64,000 bases of DNA from Maritimibacter sp. (GCA_002695005.1 NZNT01000026.1:310001-374000); one strand, 5' to 3'; shown: positions 8,703 through 18,133, counted from the stretch's first letter. Program-made: numbers and translations. The notes: a model not told the origin generated them from the sequence alone.

Positions 8703-9677
8703 ATGAGCTTCGACCGCTCCGCCCTCGCCGCGCGGATCGCGGCGCATGGTCCGATGGTCCGGGTCGTGGTGGCCGAGGTCGCGGGGTCGGCCCCGCGCGA
8801 GGTCGGGGCCTCCATCACGGTGTGGGAGGACGGTCAGGACGGCACCATCGGCGGCGGAACCCTGGAATACGAAGCCGCGGCGACGGCGCGGGAGATGCTC
8901 CGCGCTGGCACCGACAAGATCACCCGAAGCGTCGCGCTCGGACCCGACATGGGCCAATGCTGCGGCGGGCGCGTGCGGCTCCTGTGGGAGCGGTTCTCCG
9001 AGGCTACCCTGCCCGACGGCCCCATCCATGCCCGACCGACGGGCAAAGCGGAACCGACCCTCACCGTCCAGCGCATCCTCGCCCGGTCGCGTGACCGGGG
9101 GGATCAACCCGGGCCCATGCTCATGGATGGCTGGATGATCGAGCCGCTCACCGCGCGCCCCGCCCCGGTCTGGATCTGGGGGGCCGGCCACGTCGGCCGC
9201 GCGCTGGTCTCGGCCCTGTCCGCCCTGCCCGACATCACCATCACCTGGATCGACACGGCGCCCGAGCGGTTCCCGGATGACATCCCTGAAGGCATCACCG
9301 CCCTCCCCGCCCCCGACATCGCGGCGGCCACCCGGTTCGCACCGCCGGACGCCCATCACATCGTGCTGACCTACAGCCACGCGCTCGATCAGGCGATCTG
9401 CGACGGTCTGCTCGCGCGCGGCTTTGCCAGCGCGGGCGTCATCGGGTCCGCGACCAAATGGGCCCGGTTCCGCAAACGCTTGCAGCAATCGGGTCACACC
9501 TGTGCCGAAATAGACCGCATCCGCTGCCCGATCGGCGACAAGAGCCTCGGCAAGCACCCGGCGGCGATTGCCTTGGGCGTGGCGGCAGATATCGTGAAGA
9601 ATGTGGGACGCGCGCGGCGAGACGCGCGACCGGGGGACAAGGGGACCGAGAATGACAGACGCCTATCTGGCGATTGA
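8703..9677 (+). CDS. xdhC: Xanthine dehydrogenase accessory protein XdhC
   Basis: A 324-residue chaperone that binds molybdenum cofactor and promotes its sulfuration and insertion into XdhB. The N-terminal XdhC/CoxI domain has VVAEVAGSAPREVGASITV and TIGGGTLEYEAA, plus MGQCCGGRVRLLWE. The C-terminal Rossmann-type half carries VWIWGAGHVGRALV. The gene follows xdhB by 17 bases, and its last 26 bases overlap the start of the ABC ATPase gene, so expression is probably linked to purine transport. Confidence 0.93.
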   Translation: MSFDRSALAARIAAHGPMVRVVVAEVAGSAPREVGASITVWEDGQDGTIGGGTLEYEAAATAREMLRAGTDKITRSVALGPDMGQCCGGRVRLLWERFSEATLPDGPIHARPTGKAEPTLTVQRILARSRDRGDQPGPMLMDGWMIEPLTARPAPVWIWGAGHVGRALVSALSALPDITITWIDTAPERFPDDIPEGITALPAPDIAAATRFAPPDAHHIVLTYSHALDQAICDGLLARGFASAGVIGSATKWARFRKRLQQSGHTCAEIDRIRCPIGDKSLGKHPAAIALGVAADIVKNVGRARRDARPGDKGTENDRRLSGD

Positions 9678-11184
9678 TGGGCTGACCAAGGCCTATCCCG
9701 GCGTCGTGGCCAACGACGACGTGTCCTTCGCCATCGCCCCCGGCCAGATCCATGCGCTGCTTGGCGAAAACGGGGCGGGGAAGTCCACGCTGGTCAAGAT
9801 GATCTACGGGCTGGTCAAACCTGACAAGGGCCAAATGCGCGTGAACGGTACGCCCTTCGAGCCCGCCAACCCGCACGCCGCCCGCGGTGCCGGCGTGGCG
9901 ATGGTGTTCCAGCACTTTTCCCTCTTCGACGCGCTCGACGTATCCGAGAACATCGCGCTCGGCATGGACAACCCGCCGCCCATGCGCGAGCTCGCCCAGC
10001 GCATCACAGATGTCTCCGAGGCCTACGGCCTGCCCCTCGACCCGACCCGGCGTGTCGGCGACCTGTCGGCGGGCGAACGCCAGCGGGTCGAGATCATCCG
10101 CTGCCTGCTACAGAACCCCAAGTTGCTTGTCATGGATGAGCCGACCTCGGTCCTGACCCCGCAGGAAGTCGAGATCCTGTTCAAGACGCTCAACAAGCTC
10201 TCGGACGAGGGCACGGCGATCCTCTACATCTCCCACAAACTCGAAGAGATCCGGGCGCTGTGCGATCACGCCACGGTCCTGCGGCTGGGCAAGGTCGTGG
10301 GCGAGTGCAATCCGCGCGAAAAATCGGCGCGGGAGCTGGCCGAGATGATGGTGGGCCAGACGCTCCACACCCCCTCACGAGACTACGCGGAGCCGGGCGA
10401 CGTGCTGTTGACCGTCGAGGGCCTGACACTGGCCCCCGCCAACGAATTTGGCACCCGCCTGCGTGACGTGGCTTTCGAGCTGCGCGCGGGCGAGGTCCTT
10501 GGCATCGCCGGTGTCGCGGGCAACGGTCAGGACGAACTACTCGCCGCGCTGTCGGGCGAACGCACGACCAAGCCGGACGCGGTGCGCCTCAAGGGCATAC
10601 CCATCGGCCGCCACGGCCCCAACGCCCGCCGCGCCGCCGGGCTTCTGGCCGCGCCGGAGGAACGGCTGGGCCATGCTGCGGCCCCGGAGATGAGCCTCAC
10701 CGAGAACGCGCTTCTCACCGGCGATATCCGCGAGCAACTGACCACCAACGGCTTCGTCGCCTGGTCCAAGGCGCGCGACTTCGCGGGCAAGGTGATCGAG
10801 GCGTTCGACGTGCGTACGCCGGGCACCGAAACGGCCGCCGGGGCACTTTCCGGCGGGAACCTCCAGAAATTCGTGATCGGGCGCGAGATCCTGCAACGCC
10901 CCGAAGTGCTCGTCGTCAACCAGCCGACCTGGGGCGTGGACGCCTCGGCCGCTGCCGCGATCCGGCAGGCGCTTCTCGACCTCGCAGCACAGGGCGCAGG
11001 CGTGGTCTGCATCAGTCAGGATCTCGACGAACTCATGGAAATCTCCGACCGCATCTCGGCCCTGACCGAGGGGCGCATGGCCCCGCCCCGCCCGGCCAAG
11101 GGCATCACGATCGAGGAGATCGGCCTGATGATGGGCGGCGCGCATGACATGCACGAAGCCCACCCCGAGGAGGCCAACGCATGA
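9652..11184 (+). CDS. BMP-type purine/nucleoside ABC transporter, double ATPase
   Basis: A 510-residue ATPase with two ABC domains in tandem, as in sugar and nucleoside importers. The first domain has Walker A GENGAGKST (about residues 38-46), signature LSAGERQ (138-144) and Walker B LLVMDEPT. The second has a divergent Walker A, GVAGNGQDE, with signature LSGGNLQKF. The ATG at 9652 is preferred over an in-frame ATG at 9601 because homology and a purine-rich ribosome site start there. The setting beside xdhABC suggests purines as substrate; specificity is inferred. Confidence 0.92.
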   Translation: MTDAYLAIDGLTKAYPGVVANDDVSFAIAPGQIHALLGENGAGKSTLVKMIYGLVKPDKGQMRVNGTPFEPANPHAARGAGVAMVFQHFSLFDALDVSENIALGMDNPPPMRELAQRITDVSEAYGLPLDPTRRVGDLSAGERQRVEIIRCLLQNPKLLVMDEPTSVLTPQEVEILFKTLNKLSDEGTAILYISHKLEEIRALCDHATVLRLGKVVGECNPREKSARELAEMMVGQTLHTPSRDYAEPGDVLLTVEGLTLAPANEFGTRLRDVAFELRAGEVLGIAGVAGNGQDELLAALSGERTTKPDAVRLKGIPIGRHGPNARRAAGLLAAPEERLGHAAAPEMSLTENALLTGDIREQLTTNGFVAWSKARDFAGKVIEAFDVRTPGTETAAGALSGGNLQKFVIGREILQRPEVLVVNQPTWGVDASAAAAIRQALLDLAAQGAGVVCISQDLDELMEISDRISALTEGRMAPPRPAKGITIEEIGLMMGGAHDMHEAHPEEANA

Positions 11185-12278
11185 GCCTCATCCGTCTCGA
11201 AAAGCGCCCGGCGCCCTCGCGGCTCCTCTCCGGCCTCACGCCGATCCTCGCCGTGATCGCCACCATGTTCGCCGGCGGCATCATGTTCGCGGCCCTGGGG
11301 TTCAGCCCGTTCGAAGCGATCCGTATCATCTTCTGGGATCCGCTCTTCGATCCCCAGTTCGGCCCCTATTCGCGGCCCCAGCTCCTCGTGAAGGCCGGTC
11401 CCCTGATCCTTATCGCGACCGGCCTCGCCCTCGGCTTCCGGGCGGGGATCTGGAACATCGGAGCCGAGGGTCAGTACATCATGGGCGCGATCGTCGGCGC
11501 GGGGGCGGGCCTTGCTTTCTACCCGTCCGAATCCTTTTTGATCTTTCCCTTCATGGTCCTTGCAGGCGCCTTCGGTGGCTGGGCCTGGGCAATGATCCCG
11601 GCGATCCTGAAGACCCGCTTCGGCACGAACGAAATCCTCGTGTCGCTGATGCTGGTCTATGTCGCCGAAAACATCCTCGCCTCGGTCTCCTCCGGCCTCC
11701 TGCGCAATCCCGACGGCATGGGCTTCCCCGGCTCACGCAATCTGCGGCGGGACTTTCCGGCAGCCTCCAACACGGAAATCTTCGCCGACACCGGGATGCA
11801 CTGGGGCGTCGTCGCCGCCTTCATCGCCGTTATCCTCGCCTATGTCCTGATGTCGCGCCACAAGATGGGCTTCTCGATCCGGCTCGCAGGCGAAGCGCCG
11901 CGCGCCGCGCGCTTCGCAGGCGTCTCGCCCGCCCGGCTCATTATCTTTTGCCTCGGCACGGCCGGCGCACTCGCGGGCCTTGCCGGACTGTTCGAGGTCT
12001 CCGGCCCCGCCGGTCAGATCTCGATCGACTTCAACACCGGTTACGGCTTCACGGCGATCATCGTGGCCTTTCTCGGCCGCCTTCACCCGGTCGGCATCCT
12101 TCTGGCGGGCCTGCTCATGGCGCTCACCTACATCGGCGGCGAACTGGCCCAGCTCATGCTCGGCATGCCGGCAGCCGCCATCCAGCTCTTCCAGGGCATG
12201 CTCCTGTTCTTCCTTCTCGCGATGGACGTTTTCGCCAATTACCGCGTCCGCATCGGCACGCCCGAGATCGCCAAATGA
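11181..12278 (+). CDS. BMP-type ABC transporter permease 1
   Basis: A 365-residue multi-pass inner-membrane permease of the RbsC-like BPD_transp_2 family. The segment GFRAGIWNIGAEGQYIMGAI is the diagnostic loop of this group, and several hydrophobic helices follow. The ATG overlaps the ATPase stop as ATGA and has GGAGG upstream. It should pair with the second permease at 12406. Confidence 0.93.
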   Translation: MSLIRLEKRPAPSRLLSGLTPILAVIATMFAGGIMFAALGFSPFEAIRIIFWDPLFDPQFGPYSRPQLLVKAGPLILIATGLALGFRAGIWNIGAEGQYIMGAIVGAGAGLAFYPSESFLIFPFMVLAGAFGGWAWAMIPAILKTRFGTNEILVSLMLVYVAENILASVSSGLLRNPDGMGFPGSRNLRRDFPAASNTEIFADTGMHWGVVAAFIAVILAYVLMSRHKMGFSIRLAGEAPRAARFAGVSPARLIIFCLGTAGALAGLAGLFEVSGPAGQISIDFNTGYGFTAIIVAFLGRLHPVGILLAGLLMALTYIGGELAQLMLGMPAAAIQLFQGMLLFFLLAMDVFANYRVRIGTPEIAK

Positions 12279-12292
12279 TGGTCTTTCCGGTC

Positions 12293-12385
12293 TCCAAATA
12301 TCCCGGGAGAGCGCGAGAGGGCAGCGCCCTCTCGCCCGCCGCCGCGCCAACCGGCGCGGCTCCCAAAGCGCGCGCTTGCGCGCCC
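12293..12385 (+). repeat. Intergenic triple-hairpin element inside the ABC operon
   Basis: The gap between the two permease genes contains three consecutive palindromes: GCGAGAGGGC-AGC-GCCCTCTCGC at 12313-12335, GCCGCGCC-AACC-GGCGCGGC at 12341-12360, and a GCGCG-CTTG-CGCGC stem at about 12370-12383. An AAATATCCCGGGAG lead precedes them. This layout resembles the REP-like intergenic repeats common in Rhodobacteraceae. A looser relative lies at 22527-22575. It could stabilise or attenuate the mRNA between permeases. Confidence 0.6.
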
Positions 12386-12405
12386 AATTCGACAGGAGCC
12401 GCCTG

Positions 12406-13323
12406 ATGGACTCGATCAACCCGATCCTTCTGATCGCCTCGCTCATGGTGGCCTCAACCCCGATCCTGCTCGCGGCCTTGGGCGAAATGGTGGTCGAGAA
12501 GGCCGGCGTCCTGAACCTCGGGGTCGAGGGCATGATGATCACCGGCGCCGTGGTCGGCTTCGCCATCGGCGTGAACACCGGGTCGAGCTGGGCCGGCTTC
12601 GCCATCGCGGCCATCGCCGGGGCGGGCCTGTCAATGATCTTCGCGATCATCACGCAGATGCTTTTGTCCAATCAGGTGGCCACCGGCCTGGGCCTCACGC
12701 TCTTCGGGCTCGGCCTCTCGTCGCTGATCGGCAAACCCTATGTCGGAATGAAAGCGCCGGGGTTCGCGAAACTCGACATCCCGGTCCTGTCCGACATTCC
12801 GGTTCTGGGGCCGATCCTGTTTCGCCATGACCCGATGGTCTATCTCTCGCTCGCCGCAATCTTGGGCGTCTGGTACCTGCTCACATACACCCGCGCGGGT
12901 CTTGTCCTGCGCGCGGTGGGCGAGAACCACAACGCGGCCCATGCGCTCGGCTACAAGGTCGTGCGCGTGCGTTTCATGGCCATTGCCTTCGGCGGGGCCA
13001 TGGCTGGACTTGGCGGCGCCTATGTAAGCCTCGTGCGCGTGCCGCAATGGGTCGAGGGGATGACGGCAGGCGCGGGCTGGATCGCGCTCGCCATCGTCGT
13101 GTTCGCCTCATGGCGCCCCTGGCGCATTCTGCTCGGCGCCTATTTGTTCGGCGGGATCACCGTGCTACAGCTTAATTTGCAGGCAGCCGGTTCGACCGTC
13201 CCGGTCGAGTACCTGTCGATGAGCCCCTACCTTGTGACCATTCTCGTGCTGGTCATAATCTCCGTCCGGGGTAATCACGGGGCACCGGGGTCGTTGGGAC
13301 GTGTCTTCCACGCCTCGCACTGA
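12406..13323 (+). CDS. BMP-type ABC transporter permease 2
   Basis: A 305-residue multi-pass permease of the same family as the gene at 11181. The N-terminus contains LGEMVVEKAGVLNLGVEGMM, the hallmark of the second permease in BMP-type systems. The ATG at 12406 has AGGAG upstream; an open frame from 11980 is read-through of the neighbouring gene. The 127-base gap before it holds the hairpin element. A K+ channel-like gene follows after 25 bases. Confidence 0.93.
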   Translation: MDSINPILLIASLMVASTPILLAALGEMVVEKAGVLNLGVEGMMITGAVVGFAIGVNTGSSWAGFAIAAIAGAGLSMIFAIITQMLLSNQVATGLGLTLFGLGLSSLIGKPYVGMKAPGFAKLDIPVLSDIPVLGPILFRHDPMVYLSLAAILGVWYLLTYTRAGLVLRAVGENHNAAHALGYKVVRVRFMAIAFGGAMAGLGGAYVSLVRVPQWVEGMTAGAGWIALAIVVFASWRPWRILLGAYLFGGITVLQLNLQAAGSTVPVEYLSMSPYLVTILVLVIISVRGNHGAPGSLGRVFHASH

Positions 13324-13348
13324 GGCCGCCGGACAGATCGAGGGATGA

Positions 13349-14101
13349 GTGTCACGCGCCGAAATCTTGCAGATCCTGGATGGGACGCATCCGACCGTGG
13401 GCCGGTCCGTCGCGCTTGCGATGGACCTGCTGGTGCTCGCCTCGGCGCTTGCCATCGCGGTCGAGACCGTGCCGGGCCTCGACCCAACCTTGCGCCGTGC
13501 GCTGTTTTCCTTCGAGGTGCTGGTCGTCCTGATCTTCGCCACGGAATACTTCCTGCGGCTCTTCTCTGCGCGCAAACCGGCACGATACGTCTTCAGCTTT
13601 TGGGGCGTCGTCGACCTCATGGCCTGGCTTCCGGCCGTGCTCATGTTCATTCCGGCGTTCCAGGCCGTGCGCGTGCTGCGGCTCATTCGCCTTCTGCGTC
13701 TCATCAAGCTGTTCAACACGGCCCCCGCGCTGAACCGGCTGATGCAGGCCTTCGGGCGGGTCAAGAGCGAGCTTGTCGTCTGGGGCGTGATCTCGACCCT
13801 GCTGCTCTACATCTCGGCCGTCGGCATTTACGTCTTCGAAAACCCGGTGCAGCCCGAGGTCTTTTCCTCGATCCCCGCTGCGCTGTGGTGGTCGGTGGTG
13901 AGCTTCACCACGGTCGGTTACGGCGACATGTTCCCGATCACGCCGATGGGGCGGCTCCTGACCACCGTTCTTCTCTTTATCGGCCTCGGCATCTTCGCGG
14001 TGCCCGCGGCCATTGTGACCACCGCGCTGCTCGAGGCGGAAACCAAGCTCGACCCGCGCGACCCGGAACCGAAAACACCTGAATCCAACAAGGGAGACTG
14101 A
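13349..14101 (+). CDS. Voltage-gated potassium channel-like protein (6TM)
   Basis: A 250-residue inner-membrane protein with six hydrophobic segments plus a pore loop. The selectivity filter TTVGYGD is at about residues 187-193. An S4-like helix, RVLRLIRLLRLIK, at about 108-120 has a positive charge every third residue. Translation starts at GTG 13349 with GAGGGA upstream. The gene stops one base before the ATG of the BMP solute-binding gene, so it is embedded in the purine operon. There is no long cytosolic regulatory domain, only a short charged tail. Its link to purine uptake is unknown. Confidence 0.88.
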   Translation: MSRAEILQILDGTHPTVGRSVALAMDLLVLASALAIAVETVPGLDPTLRRALFSFEVLVVLIFATEYFLRLFSARKPARYVFSFWGVVDLMAWLPAVLMFIPAFQAVRVLRLIRLLRLIKLFNTAPALNRLMQAFGRVKSELVVWGVISTLLLYISAVGIYVFENPVQPEVFSSIPAALWWSVVSFTTVGYGDMFPITPMGRLLTTVLLFIGLGIFAVPAAIVTTALLEAETKLDPRDPEPKTPESNKGD

Positions 14102-14102
14102 C

Positions 14103-15188
14103 ATGAAACTTGCTACCAGACTACTCACCGGCACCGCACTCGCGGTTGGCCTCGCAGGCATGGCCCAGGCCGAAAGCCACGGCGAACCCGTGAAGGCGGG
14201 CTTCATCTACGTCGGCCCCGTCGGCGACGGCGGCTGGACCTATGAACACAACGAAGGCCGGCTCGCGGTCGAGGAAGAATTCGGCGACATGGTCGAGACC
14301 GTGTACCAGGAGAACGTGCCGGAAGGCGCGGACGCCGAGCGCGCCATCACCCAGATGGCCCTGTCGGGCGCCGACATCATCTTCACCACCTCCTTCGGTT
14401 ACATGGAACCGACCGTCGCCGTGGCCGAGAAGTTCCCCGACGTCGTCTTCGAACACGCCACGGGCTACAAGACCGCCGACAACCTCGCGGTCTATTCCGC
14501 CCGGTTCTACGAGGGCCGTGCCATTCAGGGCCACATCGCGGGCAACCTGACCGAGTCGAACATCATCGGTTACATCGCGTCCTTCCCGATCCCGGAAGTC
14601 ATCCGGGGCATCAACTCGGCCTACCTCCACGCCAAGAAGGTGAACCCGGACGTCGAGTTCAAGATCATCTGGGCCTACACTTGGTTCGATCCGGCGAAAG
14701 AAGCCGACGCGGCCAAGGCTCTCATCGAGCAGGGCGCCGACGTGATCCTACAGCACACCGACTCGACCGCACCGCAGGCTGCCGCGCAGGAAGCCGGCAA
14801 CGTCTATACCTTCGGTCAGGCGTCCGACATGGCGGAATACGCGCCCATGCCGCGCGTCTCGTCGATCATCGACAACTGGGCACCCTATTACATCGACCGC
14901 GTGAAGGCGGTCATGGACGGCACCTGGGAAAGCCACAGCGTATGGCAGGGTATCGGTGACGGCATGGTCGGCATCGGCGAGATCACGGATGCGGTTCCGG
15001 CGGACGTGAAGGAAGAAGCCCTCGCGCTCAAGGACTCGATCGGCGCGGGCGAGTATCACCCGTTCACCGGCCCGATCAACAAGCAGGACGGATCGGTCTG
15101 GCTGGAAGAGGGCGAAACCGCCGACGACGGCACGCTCCTGAGCATGGATTTCTACGTTGAGGGCATCGAGGGCGAAATCCCCAACTGA
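14103..15188 (+). CDS. BMP-family ABC transporter substrate-binding protein
   Basis: A 361-residue periplasmic binding protein of the BMP/Med family, which binds nucleosides or purines. A signal peptide ends around AQA at residues 21-23; there is no lipobox cysteine, so the product is soluble in the periplasm. The mature start, KAGFIYVGPVGDGGWTYEHN, is typical of the family. It has AGGGAG upstream and ends the operon just before a strong terminator. Together with the ATPase and two permeases it forms a complete importer. Confidence 0.94.
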   Translation: MKLATRLLTGTALAVGLAGMAQAESHGEPVKAGFIYVGPVGDGGWTYEHNEGRLAVEEEFGDMVETVYQENVPEGADAERAITQMALSGADIIFTTSFGYMEPTVAVAEKFPDVVFEHATGYKTADNLAVYSARFYEGRAIQGHIAGNLTESNIIGYIASFPIPEVIRGINSAYLHAKKVNPDVEFKIIWAYTWFDPAKEADAAKALIEQGADVILQHTDSTAPQAAAQEAGNVYTFGQASDMAEYAPMPRVSSIIDNWAPYYIDRVKAVMDGTWESHSVWQGIGDGMVGIGEITDAVPADVKEEALALKDSIGAGEYHPFTGPINKQDGSVWLEEGETADDGTLLSMDFYVEGIEGEIPN

Positions 15189-15210
15189 TCCCCGCTGAAA
15201 ACGGACTGGA

Positions 15211-15240
15211 AAGGCCCCGCCCTGCGGGGCCTTTTCTTTT
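15211..15240 (+). terminator. Rho-independent terminator of the purine operon
   Basis: A perfect 10-bp stem, AAGGCCCCGC / GCGGGGCCTT, with a CCT loop spans 15211-15233. It is followed by a T-rich tract to 15240. It lies 22 bases after the stop of the solute-binding gene. Confidence 0.92.
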
Positions 15241-15267
15241 GCCGGGGGTCGTGCCAGCGTCCCGCCC

Positions 15268-16332
15268 ATGGACGATTTTCTCATCATCGGCGGCGGGATC
15301 GCCGGGCTTACCGCAGGCGCGCATCTCGCCGCCCATGGCACGGTCACGCTTTTGGAATCGGAAGAGGCACTCGGCTATCACGCCTCATCCCGGTCGGCGG
15401 CGATCTTCATCCCCACCTACGGGGCCCCGTCGGTCAAAGCCCTGAGCCTTGCCTCGGCGGCGGACCTTCACGACACCGGCCTCACCAGCCCGCGCGGCGT
15501 GATGGCTGTTGGCCGGGCGGGCGAAGAGCAACAACTCGCCCATGTGGCGGCCGACCTGTCGCTCGCCCCCATCCCGCTGTCAGACGCGCGCGCACTGATC
15601 CCCATCCTCGACCCCGAGGCGATCACGGCCGCCGCGTATCGTGAGGAGGCGTGGGACATCGACACCGACGCGCTGCTCCAACTCTACGCACGCCGCCTGC
15701 GCGACAACGGACAGATCGTCACCCGCGCGCCTGTCACGACCATCCGCCACCTGGACGGGTGGGAGGTCGAAGCGGGTGGCAAAACCTACCGCGCCCGCAC
15801 CCTTGTCAACGCCGCCGGTCCCTGGGCTGACGTCATCGCCGAAATGGCTGGCATCCCCCCCATCGGCATCACGCCCCTGCGCCGATCGATGGCCCGGATC
15901 GAAGTGCCGGGCGGCGCAGACGCCCGCGACTGGCCGATGGTGATCGGGGCGCGAGAGAACTGGTATGCCAAGCCCGACGCGGGCGCACTCATCGTGTCAC
16001 CGTCAGAAGAAGACCCCATCGACCCGATGGACGCCTGGGCCGAGGACATGGTGCTGGCCGAAGGGCTCATGCATTTCGAGGAGCATATCACGGGCGAGGT
16101 GACGCGCATGCTCGCCAACTGGGCAGGTTTGCGCACATTCTCGCCCGACCGTCAGCTCGTCATCGGCGCGGAACCGGGGATGTCGGATTTCTTCTGGATG
16201 GCCGGGCAAGGCGGCTATGGGTTCCAGACCGCCCCGGCTGCCGGACGCCTGCTCGCCGCGCTCGCGACCGGTCAGGCGCCAGAGGTGGCCGGGGACATCG
16301 TCACCGCCTGCGATCCCGCGCGCTTTCGCTGA
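15268..16332 (+). CDS. FAD-dependent oxidoreductase of the DAO/glycine oxidase family
   Basis: A 354-residue flavoprotein. The N-terminal dinucleotide fold is FLIIGGGIAGLTAGAHLA, followed by an ASSRSAAIF segment near the isoalloxazine. GPWADVIAEMAG and a C-terminal WMAGQGGYGFQTAPAAGRL complete the DAO pattern. The substrate is probably an amino acid or 2-hydroxy acid but cannot be read from sequence. No Shine-Dalgarno is obvious ahead of the ATG at 15268. It stands alone after the terminator and ends two bases from the convergent permease gene. Confidence 0.85.
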   Translation: MDDFLIIGGGIAGLTAGAHLAAHGTVTLLESEEALGYHASSRSAAIFIPTYGAPSVKALSLASAADLHDTGLTSPRGVMAVGRAGEEQQLAHVAADLSLAPIPLSDARALIPILDPEAITAAAYREEAWDIDTDALLQLYARRLRDNGQIVTRAPVTTIRHLDGWEVEAGGKTYRARTLVNAAGPWADVIAEMAGIPPIGITPLRRSMARIEVPGGADARDWPMVIGARENWYAKPDAGALIVSPSEEDPIDPMDAWAEDMVLAEGLMHFEEHITGEVTRMLANWAGLRTFSPDRQLVIGAEPGMSDFFWMAGQGGYGFQTAPAAGRLLAALATGQAPEVAGDIVTACDPARFR

Positions 16333-16334
16333 AC

Positions 16335-17471
16335 CTACTTGCCGCGCAGGATCGCCGCCGGGTCTTCCCGCGCCGCCCGTGCGGCGGGCAGGTAAGCCCC
16401 GATCAAGCCGATCCCAAGGCCCAGCGCCAGAGCGCGGGCAAGGAGCGCCGCGTCAATCACCGGCTCAACGAACCCCTCGACACTGGGCGACCGCGCCACG
16501 ATCCACGCCACGGCGACCCCCGCGAGGATACCCAGCACAGACCCGGCGGCGGTAAGCCACGCGCCCTCGAGCAACAGCACGCGGATCACCCGACCGCGCG
16601 GCCAGCCGACCGCGCCCATGATCGCGATTTCACCGCGCCGCTCGTTCACCGTCATGGCCATCGTGTTCAGCACGGCCAGCGCGGCGGAAAGCACAGCCAC
16701 CGTGGACACCACCCAGGCGAGGATATTGGCGATGCGCAGGTTGAGGTATTCCTCCACCATCTCCTCGGTCGCATCGACGGACAGGTTGGGAAAGCGGTCC
16801 GCGAGACCGTCGATCACCGCGTCGCGCTCGGCGGGGGACAGATTGTCCTCCAGCCGCACCACGACCGAGGTCGCCTGCGCCTCGCGGTAAGTCTGCGCCT
16901 GCATGTCGCCCAGACGCATGAGGGCTCCGTTCTGCGACATCACCCCGTCGGCCGCGTAAATGCCGGTGACAGCGAAGGGCACGGCAAAGACCTGCACCCT
17001 GTCGCCGGGGGCGACGTTCAGCCGTTCGGCCAGACGAGCGCCCAGCGCGATGCCGCCCGCCACCTCGCCGCTCGCATCCTCGGCCACGGGAAACCGGCCC
17101 GCGATGATCTCGACACTGTCGAACCCATAGGCATCCGGCGGCCAGCCGACGATAAAGCTCGTCGTCGCCTCGCCCACCGTGGTCATGCGGCCCATCTCGG
17201 GCGCAGCGGCCTGCACGCCTTCCACCTGCGCCACCTCGGCGGCGAGGCTTTCGGGCACCACCGACGACAGGATGTCCGCCGCCCCTGCCTCGGTCATCAC
17301 CACGTCCGTCCCGCGCGAGGAAAAGCCCTCGAGCAGCGTGTTCTCGATCCCGCGCGTGAGCCCCACGAGCGCGACATAGGCCGCGATGGCGAGCGCGACG
17401 CCCAGCAACGTCAACCCGGTGCGCCAGGGCCTGTGCGTGAGGTTTCTGAGCGCGATGCCGGTCAGCGTCAT
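16335..17471 (-). CDS. FtsX/MacB-type ABC transporter permease
   Basis: A 378-residue permease with one N-terminal helix, a large extracytoplasmic MacB-PCD-like domain (about residues 40-240) and three C-terminal helices. NERRGEIAIMGAVGWPRGRV is the typical FtsX-type coupling segment. The start at 17471 overlaps the ATPase stop as ATGA and has GGAGGA upstream. With the ATPase and the MlaC-like protein it forms a three-gene operon, so it probably moves a lipid or lipoprotein rather than importing a nutrient. Confidence 0.88.
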   Translation of the reverse strand: MTLTGIALRNLTHRPWRTGLTLLGVALAIAAYVALVGLTRGIENTLLEGFSSRGTDVVMTEAGAADILSSVVPESLAAEVAQVEGVQAAAPEMGRMTTVGEATTSFIVGWPPDAYGFDSVEIIAGRFPVAEDASGEVAGGIALGARLAERLNVAPGDRVQVFAVPFAVTGIYAADGVMSQNGALMRLGDMQAQTYREAQATSVVVRLEDNLSPAERDAVIDGLADRFPNLSVDATEEMVEEYLNLRIANILAWVVSTVAVLSAALAVLNTMAMTVNERRGEIAIMGAVGWPRGRVIRVLLLEGAWLTAAGSVLGILAGVAVAWIVARSPSVEGFVEPVIDAALLARALALGLGIGLIGAYLPAARAAREDPAAILRGK

Positions 17472-18133
17472 GGCGCATCCTCCAGCTTGCCGTCGACCAT
17501 GTGAACCTCGCGCCCGCAAGCCGCCGCCACGCCCGGATCATGGGTCACGATGACGACCGTTGTGCCGGCGTCGTTCAGCCCGCGCAGCAGGCCGACCACG
17601 CGTTCGGAATTGGCCACGTCCAGCTCGCCGGTCGGCTCGTCCGCCAGCACGACGGCAGGGGAATTGGCCAGCGCGCGGGCGATGGCGACGCGCTGCCGCT
17701 CCCCGCCCGACAGGCCCGCAGGCAGCCGGTCCGCATGTTTGGCAAGTCCCACCCGGTCAAGCGCTGCATGGGCGCGCTCGGCCCTGAGCGTGGCAGAGCG
17801 CTCCACCCCGATCATCGGCATCTCGACGTTCTGCACGGCGGTAAGTGTCGGCAAAAGCCAGTCGTCCTGGAACACCAGCCCGAGCGAGGCCGCCCGCACC
17901 CGCGCCCAGTCGGCCCGGCGCACGGGCGTCTGGCCCAGCACCGTGACCGCGCCCGCGTCCAGCCGGATCAGCCCGGCCATCGCGTAAAGCGCGGTGGACT
18001 TGCCCGACCCGGAAGGGCCGGTGATCGCCAGCATCTCGCCCTCCGCCACGTCCAGCGACAGATCGTCGAGCGCCGGGTGCTCCATCGCGGGGAACCGTTT
18101 GACGAGCCCGCGGGCCGAGATTGCAGCCGTCAT
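17468..18133 (-). CDS. LolD/MacB-type ABC transporter ATPase
   Basis: A 221-residue ATPase with Walker A GPSGSGKST, signature LSGGERQRVAIARAL and Walker B VVLADEPTGELD. The DEPTGELD form and the size place it in the LolD/MacB group that partners FtsX-type permeases. The ATG overlaps the stop of the MlaC-like gene by four bases, and the gene overlaps the permease by four bases on the other side. The system is therefore transcribed and probably translated as a unit. Confidence 0.92.
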   Translation of the reverse strand: MTAAISARGLVKRFPAMEHPALDDLSLDVAEGEMLAITGPSGSGKSTALYAMAGLIRLDAGAVTVLGQTPVRRADWARVRAASLGLVFQDDWLLPTLTAVQNVEMPMIGVERSATLRAERAHAALDRVGLAKHADRLPAGLSGGERQRVAIARALANSPAVVLADEPTGELDVANSERVVGLLRGLNDAGTTVVIVTHDPGVAAACGREVHMVDGKLEDAP

